Assembly (NCBI GenBank): GCA_949285935.1
Contig: CASEAH010000078.1
Span: 1-64,000 of the forward strand
Origin: an uncultured Oscillospiraceae bacterium
Lineage (GTDB): Bacteria > Bacillota > Clostridia > Oscillospirales > Ruminococcaceae
Direction: 5' to 3'
DNA: 64,000 nucleotides
The translations under genes and the position numbers were made by a program. Below, in pieces: positions 45,867 to 54,616 of the stretch. The notes beneath the pieces are model-generated. The model was not told where the DNA came from. It searched no databases and was given only the letters and a program-made list of their open reading frames with translations. The number at the start of each line of letters is the position of its first letter. Position 1 is the first letter of the stretch.

Positions 45867-46522
45867 CCAGAAAAGAATTCATGTACCGCCTGGCGGAGCA
45901 GCTGCTGCCCCTTCCCCCTGAGGAGCGGGTGTCCGCCCTTAAATATTATGACGAATACTTTGACGATGCGGGACCGGAAAACGAATCCCGGATCGTGGAG
46001 GAATTGGGAGATCCCCGGACAGTGGCGGAAAGCATTATCCGGGAATACGCACAGAACAACCCTGGCTGGAGGCCGGGCGGCGCTGCCCAGAGTTCAGGCG
46101 CCGTCGGACAGCCTGCCGCGGCTCCCGGTCAGCCCGCCGTCTCCAAAAGCAGGACCTGGATCTGGGTGCTGGTTGCTGTGCTTACCTGCTGGCTTTGGGT
46201 GCCGGTGCTGGTGGCGGCTTTGGCGACGGTGATGGGACTGCTGGTGGCGGCAGTGGCTTGTGTGGCTGGCTTGGCAGTGGCGGCGGGAGCCGTGGCTGTG
46301 GGCGGGATCCTGATTTTTGTATGCAGCATGGGCGCTGTGGCAGCGGCTCCCGGTGTGGGCGTTCTGGGCCTGGGCACAGGATTGCTCCTGACCGGTGCGG
46401 GGGCGCTGGCCCTGGTACTGCTGCTGTGGCTGATGGTAAAAGCGGTTCCTGCGGTTTTCCGCTGGATCATTGGAATCTGTCGGATGCCCTTTCATCGGCG
46501 GAAAGGAGGAGAACAGGCGTGA
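45863..46522 (+). CDS. DUF1700 membrane protein
   Basis: 219 residues. The N-terminal DUF1700 domain (about 1-65, KEFMYRLAEQLLPLPPEERVSALKYYDEYFDDAG) is cytoplasmic. An Ala/Pro-rich linker follows, then three Gly/Ala-rich membrane stretches (about 95-200). These proteins are almost always encoded after a PadR gene and before a DUF4097 gene, as here, and are thought to belong to an envelope-stress or bacteriocin-response module. The specific function is unknown. Confidence 0.88.
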   Translation: MTRKEFMYRLAEQLLPLPPEERVSALKYYDEYFDDAGPENESRIVEELGDPRTVAESIIREYAQNNPGWRPGGAAQSSGAVGQPAAAPGQPAVSKSRTWIWVLVAVLTCWLWVPVLVAALATVMGLLVAAVACVAGLAVAAGAVAVGGILIFVCSMGAVAAAPGVGVLGLGTGLLLTGAGALALVLLLWLMVKAVPAVFRWIIGICRMPFHRRKGGEQA

Positions 46523-47391
46523 ATAAATTCTGCAAAGCCGCCGCAGCCATTTCCGGAGGGCTGATAGCGCTGGGGCTGATTCTCACCATAACCGGCCTGA
46601 TGATGGGCGGCAGCTACCGGGAGCTGAACCAATACTACAATCCGGATTTCATTCCCGGACCGGACAAAGAATTCCGCATCGGGCCTTTCCAAAGCTGGGG
46701 ATGGGAGCAGGCCAGTTCTGTTTCGGGTGAAGAAAGCAGGTCCGGATCCCAATTCAGCCAAACCTATACGGATATCACCTCTCTGGAGGTTCTTTGCACC
46801 ATGGCAGAGGTGCGTATCCGTCCGGGAGATACATTCCGGGTGGAAGCCGTCCGGCTGGACCGCTTCTCCTTCGGATGCCAAGCGGAGGACGGCCGGCTCA
46901 CAGTCTCCTGCTATCCTCTGGAAGAAAAAGAGAACTTTTATCTTGACGATGACCGCCGCCCCCTGGTCACCATTACCCTGCCCCGGGATTTTGAGGCGGA
47001 GGAAGTTCACCTGGAGGTAGAGATGGGAAGCCTGGAAGGAGAAGGGCTCCATACCCGCACGGCTCATCTGAAGGCGGAAATGGGAGAACTGGAACTGGAC
47101 AGCTTTTTCTGCGCAGGAGGAACGGTGGAATCCAGCATGGGCTCCGTGGACCTTTCGGGCCGGATGACAGGACAGTACACCGTGGCCTGCGATGGGGGAA
47201 AGGTGGAACTGGATGTTGCAGGCCGGCCGGAGGAATATGACTATCAGGTATCGGTAGAGATGGGAAAAGTTTCTCTGCCGGGGTGGCAAAGCGAAGGAAT
47301 GGAAAACAGCTTTTCCCGCCAGACAGGAGCGGCAAACAGCTTTGATGTGACCTGCGGAATGGGCACGGTGGAAATTGAGATCGAACCGTAA
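46519..47391 (+). CDS. DUF4097-type adhesin-like beta-helix protein
   Basis: 290 residues. One N-terminal membrane helix (about 8-30) is followed by an extracytoplasmic region with the short repeating beta pattern of the DUF4097/adhesin family. An example is ITSLEVLCTMAEVRIRPGDTFRVE, and repeats with ExxMGxLEL-like turns run from 170 to 285. The start is GTG at 46519 with AAAGGAGG just upstream; GTGA overlaps the preceding stop. A much longer in-frame reading begins inside the DUF1700 gene and is not used. It is the likely envelope-facing part of the PadR-DUF1700-DUF4097-PspC module. Confidence 0.87.
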   Translation: MNKFCKAAAAISGGLIALGLILTITGLMMGGSYRELNQYYNPDFIPGPDKEFRIGPFQSWGWEQASSVSGEESRSGSQFSQTYTDITSLEVLCTMAEVRIRPGDTFRVEAVRLDRFSFGCQAEDGRLTVSCYPLEEKENFYLDDDRRPLVTITLPRDFEAEEVHLEVEMGSLEGEGLHTRTAHLKAEMGELELDSFFCAGGTVESSMGSVDLSGRMTGQYTVACDGGKVELDVAGRPEEYDYQVSVEMGKVSLPGWQSEGMENSFSRQTGAANSFDVTCGMGTVEIEIEP

Positions 47392-47412
47392 GCGGAGAAA
47401 GGAGAGAACAGA

Positions 47413-47601
47413 ATGGAGCGTAAATTGTACCGGATCCGGGAAGGACGCGTTCTTTGCGGCGTCTGCAATGGGGTAGCACGGTATTTTGGCATAGATGTCA
47501 CACTGGTAAGGATTTTGTGGGTAGCTCTGACGCTGTGTTACAGTGCGGGCTTTTGGGTTTATATCATCGCAGCCATCCTCATGCCCGATCTGGAGCCATA
47601 A
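47413..47601 (+). CDS. PspC-domain membrane protein
   Basis: 62 residues, essentially one PspC domain: KLYRIREGRVLCGVCNGVARYFGIDVTLVRILWV followed by a transmembrane segment. PspC proteins sense or protect against membrane stress. It starts at ATG 47413 with GAAAGGAGAG upstream and closes the operon 21 bp after DUF4097. Confidence 0.93.
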   Translation: MERKLYRIREGRVLCGVCNGVARYFGIDVTLVRILWVALTLCYSAGFWVYIIAAILMPDLEP

Positions 47602-48206
47602 CCAACCCTCAACCCGGCAGCCTGGGAGCAGTGGGGGATGGACTTATGTATCAGACCATACCCCAGTCTCTTTTGCGTCGGCTTTTCGTGGTACCCAAAG
47701 AGAACTTTCGGCTGCGTCGATGGTTTTCACTGAGGGGTTCCGCAGAAAAACAGTTTATACATCCAAACCAATTTGCTTTTGCAGAGTGTTTTTATCGGCA
47801 GATTTTGGCATATTGCTTAAAGACAGTGCCCGCCCCGCAGCGACTATGCGGGACGGGCACCACTGGTTAAGGGGCCGGGCTGCCAGGTACCCCCGGCTTA
47901 TTTCGGGAAAACAGAACATTTGGCTCCCGCATCTCCGGTGCGGGCAAAGACGCAGCCAAGAGATCCAAAACGACAAGGACAGCCAAAAGGTGGAGGCCGT
48001 TTGGCAGGATGCGGAGCAGACGGGGGGGAAGAGAGGGGACAGTCAGGCTGCCGCCCCGGCGGTCGAATAGAAAAGGCAGGCAGATGAATCCGGGTTCCCC
48101 GTGCATGAGGGCTATTTTTGCTCCAAAGGAGGATTCAAAAAGAACCCTGAAATCGTAAAATCTGACAAAAAATTTGTAAAAATTTGTATTTTTGTAATGT
48201 TTTCTG
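47602..48206. other. Intergenic region with one strong hairpin and AT-rich promoter DNA
   Basis: A hairpin GTGCCCGCCCCGCA/TGCGGGACGGGCAC at about 47825-47854 may end the PspC operon, but it lacks a plus-strand T tract. The AT-rich part (48155-48210) holds three direct TTTGTA repeats (48173, 48183, 48191) that could be a regulator site upstream of the ABC genes. No coding frame is supported. Confidence 0.5.
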
Positions 48207-48345
48207 TGTTTGATTCGTTATTTAGAGCAGACAAGAGGGACGGATACTGTTCCCGGGCAGATTTATGCCGCCGTCCGGGAGAAAGATCCCGGAGCGGATG
48301 ACCGGGAGCCAAGACGCGGGTGGAACCCGGAGGCGAAGGTCTGCA
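48207..48345 (+). pseudogene. Possible frameshifted remnant of a GntR (YtrA-type) regulator
   Basis: Reading the three frames in turn gives pieces that together resemble a GntR N-terminus: FRADKRDG, then TVPGQIYAAVREK, then fragments like RSG and PGAKTR. Full genes of this type usually precede YtrB-like ABC pairs and would need about 375 bp; only about 180 bp remain before the ATPase start. The match is short and by eye, so the call is tentative. Confidence 0.3.
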
Positions 48346-48385
48346 GTTCGTCTGTCCAACCGCCAACCAGGGAGGAGCAGTCAAA

Positions 48386-49123
48386 ATGGTCGATTTACAG
48401 CAATCCTTTCCCGCACCGGAGATGCGGCCGCCCATCCTTCAGTGCTGTCAGCTGAGTAAGATATTTGGCGCGGTTCAGGCGCTTAACGCAGTGGATCTGA
48501 CCCTGGAACGAGGCCGGATCGTAGGACTGCTGGGGCCCAACGGTTCCGGAAAAAGCACCCTTCTTAAAACGATAAGCGGCCTTTTGACCCCCACGGCGGG
48601 GGACGTGTTCATCAACGGTTACCGTCCGGGAACCGAGACCAAGGCGCACGTGGCTTACCTGCCGGAGCGCACCTACCTGGCGGACTGGATGCGGGTACGG
48701 GACATTGTGGGGTTTTTTGCGGATTTTTATGATAATTTTGACTCCAACAAAGCCTACGATATGCTGGGGCGGCTGCGGATCAATCCCAGTGACAGACTCA
48801 AAACCATGTCAAAAGGCACCAAGGAGAAAGTACAGCTGATCCTGGTAATGAGCCGCAGCGCGGACTTGTATCTCCTGGACGAGCCCATCGGAGGGGTTGA
48901 TCCCGCTGCCCGGGACTATATTCTCAGCACCATCCTCACCAACTACAGTCCCAACGCCACGGTGGTGATCTCCACCCATCTCATCGGAGATGTGGAAAAG
49001 GTTTTGAACGATGTGGTGTTTCTGGCCTGGGGCAGGATCGCCCTCTATGCGCCGGTGGAGGAGATCCGCCGCAAGGAAGGGAAAAGCGTGGACCAGATGT
49101 TCCGGGAGGTGTTCAGATGTTAG
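48386..49123 (+). CDS. ABC transporter ATP-binding protein (YtrB/exporter type)
   Basis: 245 residues. Walker A GPNGSGKSTLLKT (about 50-62), a divergent signature MSKGTKEKVQLI in place of LSGGQ, and Walker B ADLYLLDEPIGGVDP. The variant signature is typical of YtrB-like and antibiotic-export ATPases in Firmicutes. The ATG at 48386 has GGGAGGAG upstream. It overlaps the permease gene by 7 bp and must work with it. The substrate is unknown. Confidence 0.92.
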   Translation: MVDLQQSFPAPEMRPPILQCCQLSKIFGAVQALNAVDLTLERGRIVGLLGPNGSGKSTLLKTISGLLTPTAGDVFINGYRPGTETKAHVAYLPERTYLADWMRVRDIVGFFADFYDNFDSNKAYDMLGRLRINPSDRLKTMSKGTKEKVQLILVMSRSADLYLLDEPIGGVDPAARDYILSTILTNYSPNATVVISTHLIGDVEKVLNDVVFLAWGRIALYAPVEEIRRKEGKSVDQMFREVFRC

Positions 49124-49914
49124 GCAAGCTTTTTGGGTACGAAATGCGGGCCACCGCCCGGGTATTTCTGCCTACCTATCTGGTTTTGCTGGCCTTTGCG
49201 GTGCTGAGCAGGAGTTCCCTGTCGGCCTATGAAATGCAGCCGGGGAACGGCAGGCTGGCCACGGAACTGATGGCGGTCCTGGTAGGCTTTTATGTGGCGG
49301 TGGCAGCCGGGGCTTTTGTGGTAGCGCTGGTGGTGATCATCCGCAGGTTCTACAAAAACCTTACCGGCGATGAGGGCTATCTGATGTTTACCCTGCCGGT
49401 GGAAACATGGCAGCTGGTGACCGCCAAGCTGCTGTCCGCCGTCATGTGGCAGATGGCCACTCTGGCAGCAGTGGCAGCGTCGGTGGCGATCCTCCTGTTC
49501 CGGTTGGAATTTTTGCCGGATGTGCTGGCGGGGATCCGGGCGTTTTGGGAAGCGGTTCGGTATGAACTGGGGCTGACCCTTACCGCTACCGTGGTGTTGA
49601 GCCTTGTGCTGGCTTTTTTGAGTACGATCCAGGGTATTCTGCTGATCTATGCGGCCATTGCCATCGGCCATACGATCCGGGGCCACCGGATTCTGGGGTC
49701 CGTGGGCGCTTATATCGGCTTGTCGGTTGCCTGGCAGATGGTATCCTCTGTGGTGACCATGCTGACCACGGGGGGGATGCTCACCACGGGCAGCATGCTT
49801 CTGGAAGCTTTTTGGGTGGTTCCCCTTATTGGAATTTTTCTGAGCCTGGCGGCTTGTGGGCTGCTGTTCTTTATCACTGTTTATATCCTGGGCCGCCAGC
49901 TGAACCTGGAATGA
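49117..49914 (+). CDS. ABC transporter permease (six-helix exporter type)
   Basis: 265 residues with about six membrane helices and no extracytoplasmic domain. It has an N-terminal cytoplasmic start MLGKLFGYEMRATARVFLP and a TLPVETWQLVTAKLL block as in ABC-2 type permeases. Partner of the ATPase just upstream. It ends the unit; the next gene is 170 bp away. Confidence 0.88.
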   Translation: MLGKLFGYEMRATARVFLPTYLVLLAFAVLSRSSLSAYEMQPGNGRLATELMAVLVGFYVAVAAGAFVVALVVIIRRFYKNLTGDEGYLMFTLPVETWQLVTAKLLSAVMWQMATLAAVAASVAILLFRLEFLPDVLAGIRAFWEAVRYELGLTLTATVVLSLVLAFLSTIQGILLIYAAIAIGHTIRGHRILGSVGAYIGLSVAWQMVSSVVTMLTTGGMLTTGSMLLEAFWVVPLIGIFLSLAACGLLFFITVYILGRQLNLE

Positions 49915-50085
49915 AGGGAATGCTGTACACCCCCGGAGACTTTACAGAAAAAGGAAAAAGCACAGCTGGGACAAAGAAAAAAATGGTTTTTTGTGTACAC
50001 TGCCATGGCATACTCCGGCGGAAGATTTTGACCGGTTCTGGGGTGGACAGGAGTAGTGAGTCTGAATTTAAAGGAGGTCTTCTGT

Positions 50086-50415
50086 ATGATGGTTTGGCCT
50101 TTTCATTTTATAATTCCTTCAGCAATGGTTTTGGCGGGAATGCGTATGAAGCGTCTTTCCAACCATCCCCACCATTCCCGTGCAGCCGGGATGCTGGAAG
50201 GACTGGGTCTTTTGGCTGGGGGAGTCACTGCGCTGGTGGACCTTCTCGCCCTTGTACCGGCTTTTGCCGGCATGCAGACCGGGCCGGTGGCACTGGGAGT
50301 GGGGCTGGCGACCCTGGCCGCGGCGTTATGCCTGGCCCAATATGACCGTCAGACCTCCGAGATACGCCTTACCGCCCATTCCGCTGTCCGCCACGGATGT
50401 TCCGTATCCCGTTGA
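50086..50415 (+). CDS. Small membrane protein of unknown function
   Basis: 109 residues. Two to three hydrophobic stretches (about 3-18, 38-62, 68-88) are followed by a short basic C-terminus. I do not recognise a family. The ATG at 50086 has an excellent AAGGAGG 8 nt upstream, and the frame has strong GC-rich codon texture, so it is probably real. A rho-independent terminator lies about 310 bp further on. Confidence 0.6.
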   Translation: MMVWPFHFIIPSAMVLAGMRMKRLSNHPHHSRAAGMLEGLGLLAGGVTALVDLLALVPAFAGMQTGPVALGVGLATLAAALCLAQYDRQTSEIRLTAHSAVRHGCSVSR

Positions 50416-50726
50416 GGGTGGCCGGAAGCTTCGGCAAAGCAGCCGCTTTTATGCCGTAGGCATGGCTTGCCCAGGGAAGAACAACCGGGAATGTTTTCTA
50501 TCAAGCCACTGACGCGGCTCTGCCTGATAAAAAACACACGGATGCCTTTTGCCAGGCAAGCAGCTTCTTGAGGGGAAAAACGAGGAAACAGAGGAGGATA
50601 TGTGCTGCTTCCTTGGGTTTCCCGCAGGGCAGTGAGCGGGCAACAAAAACAAAATTCAGATACAGGCAAGTCCTGCCGGTTCCGGTTTTGAAACTGCGGA
50701 ACAGGTAGGTTTCGTCACAAGCCTTG

Positions 50727-50750
50727 GAGCCGGCACTGCCGGCTCTTTTT
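50727..50750 (+). terminator. Rho-independent terminator
   Basis: GAGCCGGCA/TGCCGGCTC (50727-50735 / 50737-50745) with a one-base centre, followed by TTTTT. A textbook terminator, here 312 nt past the small membrane gene, so an unrecognised transcript may end here. Confidence 0.85.
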
Positions 50751-51067
50751 GCGCTTGAAGAAGCGTGAAGCGCAGCGAACCGTTATATAAAAGCCAAATG
50801 ACACATGTGCTTGATTGAAAAAATGTGCCTACTTACGGGCGGCAGGACAGACGATGCAGGAGAAAGGCGATTCAGTACCTCTCTTAAGGGGATTGCGGTA
50901 AAAGGGTCTTGCAAAGCTTATCCAAGCCCCGCTTTGATAGGGTATGACAGCCTGAGGCAGCTGTAGTGTGTCAGAGGACCCAGTCGGGCATAGAGGGAAA
51001 ACCGTGAAAATGGCGGAAATGTATAAATTGATCAAAATAGTGAGGGCGTTCTTGTGTGAAATGCCAC
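50751..51067. other. Leader region before the amino-acid transporter
   Basis: About 315 bp with no coding frame supported. It has several short inverted repeats but no riboswitch that I recognise. Confidence 0.4.
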
Positions 51068-51097
51068 TTTACAAAAGGCAGTTTAGCGTGGTAAATT
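51068..51097 (+). promoter_or_regulatory. Candidate promoter of the amino-acid ABC operon
   Basis: TTTACA (51068-51073), 18 bp, TAAATT (51092-51097). A moderate match, 50 nt before the binding-protein start. Confidence 0.45.
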
Positions 51098-51147
51098 AGT
51101 AGCACAGTAAAACGAAGGGGGATTCCCCGGAAAGACAGGAAGATATC

Positions 51148-52008
51148 ATGAAAAAGTTTTTTGCAATTCTTTTGGCTGCTTTGCTCACTGTAACGGCCGT
51201 GGCCTGCGGCGCGGCTCCCGCCGGTTCCCCTTCGTCCGATGCCGCTTCAGGCTCCGGTGATGCTTCGGAAGCCCAGACCTCCTCCCAGAGTGAAAGTGTG
51301 GAAAGCGATCTGGCCTATGTCCAGAACAAGGGCACTCTGGTGGTGGGTATTACCGAGTTTGCGCCCATGGACTACCGGGATGCCAACGGCCAGTGGATCG
51401 GTTTTGACGCCGACATGGCCAAAGCCTTTGGAGAAAGCCTGGGAGTGGAGGTCCAGTTTCAGCCCATCGACTGGGACAACAAGGTAATGGAACTGGAAGG
51501 CAAGACCATTGATGTGGTATGGAACGGCATGACCCTGACCGATGAGGTCAAAAGCGCCATGACATGTTCCCAGCCCTATTGCAGCAATGCCCAGGTAGTG
51601 GTTGTCCCTGTGGGCCGGGCCGATGAATATCAGACAGTGGAAAGCGTACAGGAGCTTTCCTTCGCGGTGGAGGCGGGTTCCGCCGGCAAAGCAGAAGTGG
51701 CGGCCCTGGGCGCGGACTTTACTGAGGTCCAGGACCAGGCTACCGCTCTGCTGGAGGTAAGCTCCGGCACCGTGGACGCGGCAGTGATCGATTCCCTTAT
51801 GGCGGCCGCCATGGTGGGCGAAGGCACCAATTATGCCGATCTGACCTATACCGTCAGCCTTAACAGCGAGGAGTACGGCGTGGGCTTCCGCAAAGGTTCG
51901 GATCTTGCGGAGAAGCTGAATGAATTTTTCCAGGCTTCCATTGAAGATGGGTCCATGATGGAACTGGCGGAGACCTATGGGGTCCAGGCCGCCGTTCTTA
52001 CCAAATAA
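51148..52008 (+). CDS. Amino-acid ABC transporter substrate-binding lipoprotein
   Basis: 286 residues. The signal peptide ends in a lipobox (TAVAC, Cys about 20), followed by a Ser/Gly/Ala-rich tether (21-52). The rest is a family 3 solute-binding fold: GTLVVGITEFAPMDYRDANGQWIGFDADMAKAFGESLGV is the canonical N-lobe. It should bind a polar amino acid outside the membrane and deliver it to the permease encoded downstream. The ATG at 51148 is preceded by AGGAAG. The permease gene follows after 313 bp rather than a few. Confidence 0.94.
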   Translation: MKKFFAILLAALLTVTAVACGAAPAGSPSSDAASGSGDASEAQTSSQSESVESDLAYVQNKGTLVVGITEFAPMDYRDANGQWIGFDADMAKAFGESLGVEVQFQPIDWDNKVMELEGKTIDVVWNGMTLTDEVKSAMTCSQPYCSNAQVVVVPVGRADEYQTVESVQELSFAVEAGSAGKAEVAALGADFTEVQDQATALLEVSSGTVDAAVIDSLMAAAMVGEGTNYADLTYTVSLNSEEYGVGFRKGSDLAEKLNEFFQASIEDGSMMELAETYGVQAAVLTK

Positions 52009-52032
52009 TAAAATTATGACCGGGTACCGCAG

Positions 52033-52056
52033 CGCAGAGGGCGACAGCCCTCTGCG
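52033..52056 (+). terminator. Intercistronic hairpin between binding protein and permease
   Basis: CGCAGAGGGC/GCCCTCTGCG (52033-52042 / 52047-52056) with a GACA tetraloop and no T tract. Such hairpins after solute-binding-protein genes usually stabilise the upstream message or reduce readthrough. Confidence 0.65.
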
Positions 52057-52321
52057 TTGGACTGAATTGCCGGATTCATCAAAAAGAAAAGCATTCCACA
52101 GCTCAAAGGGAGCGTAAAAAGCAATCGTTCCCCATTGGGAGCAGGGTATGGAATCAAGAGCCATTTTTTAAGACCGAAGCTTTTGTTATGCATGGCCTTC
52201 CCTTTACGGGTCGTGAGCAAGTGATGCGGGTAACAGATGTTTCGTCGTTTTTGGGAAAAATTGCCGGCGTAAAGCCATTGACATAGCGGGGTGCCGGACG
52301 CAGGCGCAGAGGAGGAAGTAC

Positions 52322-52996
52322 ATGTTTTGGACGGTGGTGGGAGCTCTTAACGAAGGCTTCCTGCAGACGCTGAAGCTTTTTGGTATCACTCTGGTGGGGG
52401 CGCTCCCGCTGGGGCTGATAGTGGCTTTCGGTTCCATGAGTCGCTTTACTCCCCTGCGGTGGTTTACCCGTACGGTGGTGTGGATCGTGCGGGGAACGCC
52501 TTTGATGCTGCAGTTGATCATTCTGTTTTATGTTCCGGGAAAGATCCTGCCGGGAGGCAGCCCCTGGCCCACCGGAGAACCCGGGCGGTTCCTGGCTTCG
52601 GCGGTAGCCTTTATCCTTAACTATGCCTGCTATTTTTCGGAGATTTATCGGGGCGGCATCCAGGGAGTTCCCGCAGGCCAGCGGGAAGCCGGACAGGTAC
52701 TGGGCATGACCGACAGGCAGATCTTCTTCCGGATCACCCTGCTGCAGATGATCAAGCAGATCATCCCTCCCATGTCCAATGAGATCATTACCCTGGTCAA
52801 AGACACCTCCATCGCCCGGATCATTTCTCTCCAGGAGGTCATCTGGGCGGGATACTCCTTCCTCAAGGGGTCCCATGGCTATTCCGGCCTGCTGTGGCCG
52901 CTGTTTTTTACCGGAGTCTATTATCTGGCCTTTACCGGAGTGCTCACATTGCTGCTGGGCGCCCTGGAAAAGAAGCTGGACTACTTTAAGGCGTAA
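52322..52996 (+). CDS. Amino-acid ABC transporter permease
   Basis: 224 residues, HisM/GlnP type with five predicted helices. The EAA loop is QREAGQVLGMTDRQIFFRITLLQ, and the flanking TRTVVWIVRGTPLMLQL and SNEIITLVKDTSIARII blocks are characteristic. The ATG at 52322 has AGAGGAGG upstream. It is 12 bp before the ATPase gene. Confidence 0.95.
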   Translation: MFWTVVGALNEGFLQTLKLFGITLVGALPLGLIVAFGSMSRFTPLRWFTRTVVWIVRGTPLMLQLIILFYVPGKILPGGSPWPTGEPGRFLASAVAFILNYACYFSEIYRGGIQGVPAGQREAGQVLGMTDRQIFFRITLLQMIKQIIPPMSNEIITLVKDTSIARIISLQEVIWAGYSFLKGSHGYSGLLWPLFFTGVYYLAFTGVLTLLLGALEKKLDYFKA

Positions 52997-53008
52997 GGAG
53001 GATCGTTT

Positions 53009-53794
53009 ATGTCCATTTTAGAAGTGCGGCAGCTGGCAAAGCATTTCGGCGCCACGCAGGTCCTCCAGGATATCAGCTTTTCCCTGGATCAGGGGGAGGC
53101 TGTGGCCATTATCGGATCCTCCGGCAGCGGCAAAACCACCCTGCTGCGCTGCCTTAATTTTCTGGAGCGGCCCGACGGAGGTTCCATTTCGGTAAAAGGG
53201 CAGACGCTTTTTGACGCTGCCGATCCCGCCACCCAGCAGCCGGAACAGATCCGCCGCAAGCGGCTTCATTTCGGGTTGGTATTCCAGAACTTTAACCTGT
53301 TTCCTCAGTATACTGCCCTGGAAAATGTGATGCTGGCCAGCCAGCTGCTGGCCCGGGAACGCCCAGACTATCAATCCGGGAAGAAGGCCATTCTGGCGGA
53401 GATCCGGCAGAAAGCGGAAGAGCTGCTCACCGAGGTGGGACTGCAAAACCGGATGACAAATTATCCCCATCAGCTTTCGGGCGGTCAGCAGCAGCGGGTG
53501 GCCATTGCCCGGGCTCTGGCTCTTTCACCGGATATCCTCTGCTTTGACGAGCCTACCTCCGCGCTGGATCCTGAACTTACCGGAGAGGTCCTCCGGGTGA
53601 TCCGCTCTTTGGCCCAACGCAACACCACCATGATCATCGTCACCCATGAGATGGATTTTGCCCGGGACGTGGCAGACCGGATCATTTTTATGGACGAAGG
53701 CGTTATTGTGGAGCAGGGACCGCCGGAGCAGGTGATCCACAACCCCCGGGAAGAGAGGACCAGAAAGTTTTTGTCCCATTTTTCGGGAGTATGA
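53009..53794 (+). CDS. Amino-acid ABC transporter ATP-binding protein
   Basis: 261 residues, GlnQ/HisP type. Walker A GSSGSGKTTLLRCLN, Q-loop GLVFQNFNLFPQYTALENV, signature LSGGQQQRVAIARAL, Walker B DILCFDEPTSALDPE and the switch His in IVTHEMDFAR are all intact. It energises the importer formed with the upstream permease and binding protein. Confidence 0.96.
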   Translation: MSILEVRQLAKHFGATQVLQDISFSLDQGEAVAIIGSSGSGKTTLLRCLNFLERPDGGSISVKGQTLFDAADPATQQPEQIRRKRLHFGLVFQNFNLFPQYTALENVMLASQLLARERPDYQSGKKAILAEIRQKAEELLTEVGLQNRMTNYPHQLSGGQQQRVAIARALALSPDILCFDEPTSALDPELTGEVLRVIRSLAQRNTTMIIVTHEMDFARDVADRIIFMDEGVIVEQGPPEQVIHNPREERTRKFLSHFSGV

Positions 53795-53827
53795 TGCGTC
53801 TCCCATAAAATTGAATTTTCCCCTTTT

Positions 53828-53861
53828 GCGGCGGCATGACTCAGGCTGTACCGCCGCTTTT
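53828..53861 (+). terminator. Terminator of the amino-acid importer operon
   Basis: GCGGCGG/CCGCCGC (53828-53834 / 53851-53857) around a 16-nt loop, followed by TTTTA. Confidence 0.7.
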
Positions 53862-54241
53862 ACTGTATAAGGAAAGCACCGGCTTGGCCATCAGGGGTAT
53901 CCCGTCAAAAGCTTCACCCCAATCATCATGGCCCTTGGCTCCAAACAGAAAACGGCGCCATACACTGAAAAGGAAAATTCAAAAGCAGCGTCCTTTTTTC
54001 GGACAGCATGGGCGATACGGGCCGTTTATGGAGAAAACAAGGAAAAGGGGAACGACTTTCCCAAAAATCTTCCTGTCCCGGTCCGGAGATGCGTGCCGGT
54101 TTTGTGGGCAGGCTTCCCGGAGGCGAAAGGAAAGAGCTGCGCACTTCGGAAAAAAGCGGGGGGATTTTTCTGTGGGGCTGTTCTCCTTCTCCTGAACCGG
54201 AAAAATGGACGATTACAAGGCGGAAAAGCCGCCTGCCAAGC
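53862..54241. other. Intergenic region before the valS promoter
   Basis: About 380 bp without a supported gene. Short frames lack ribosome-binding sites. Confidence 0.45.
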
Positions 54242-54270
54242 TTGACAAAGAGCTGCCGCCGTGGTATTGT
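54242..54270 (+). promoter_or_regulatory. valS promoter
   Basis: TTGACA (54242-54247), 17 bp, TATTGT (54265-54270). Confidence 0.7.
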
Positions 54271-54276
54271 AGGTTC

Positions 54277-54577
54277 AAACTCAATTGCTCCCAAAGACTG
54301 TGAAGAGGAGGAGTAAGCAGGCCCCCCGGGGTCCAGAGAGCGGCCGTTGGTGAAAGCGCCGCGTCCGGAGCCTGCCCAAGTAGCCTCGGAGTCCCGGACC
54401 CAACGGGGAAGCAGTTCCCCCAGTAAGCTCCGGCGTGCGCCCCACGTTACAGGGGAAGCGGGTTCGGGTGGAGTTTCCCGGCCCCGGCAGAGCGCACATC
54501 CCCGGAGGATGTGAAATCAGGTGGTACCGCGCGTCATGCGTCCTGTTGCGAGTATTCGCAGCGGGGCGTTTTTTTGT
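54277..54577 (+). promoter_or_regulatory. T-box leader of valS
   Basis: Contains the conserved T-box core CAGGTGGTACCGCG (54518-54531), followed by a terminator hairpin (CGTCCTGTTGCGA with TTCGCAGCGGGGCG) and TTTTTTT ending near 54577. The 240 nt upstream are GC-rich and stem-prone, as expected for stems I-III. The valine specifier was not assigned. It should raise valS transcription when tRNA-Val is uncharged. Confidence 0.88.
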
Positions 54578-54616
54578 TTGAAGCGCCCGGACCGGAAACA
54601 AACAGGAGGAAACAAC

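Noticed and set aside
46195..46518. N-terminal extension of the DUF4097 protein inside the DUF1700 gene
   Set aside because: The extension is Gly-rich shadow sequence; GTG at 46519 has a strong ribosome-binding site and begins the membrane helix.
48300..48345. GCGGGTGGAACCCGG resembling a T-box core before the ABC ATPase
   Set aside because: The core deviates from the T-box consensus, no terminator/antiterminator follows, and the downstream genes are an exporter rather than amino-acid genes.
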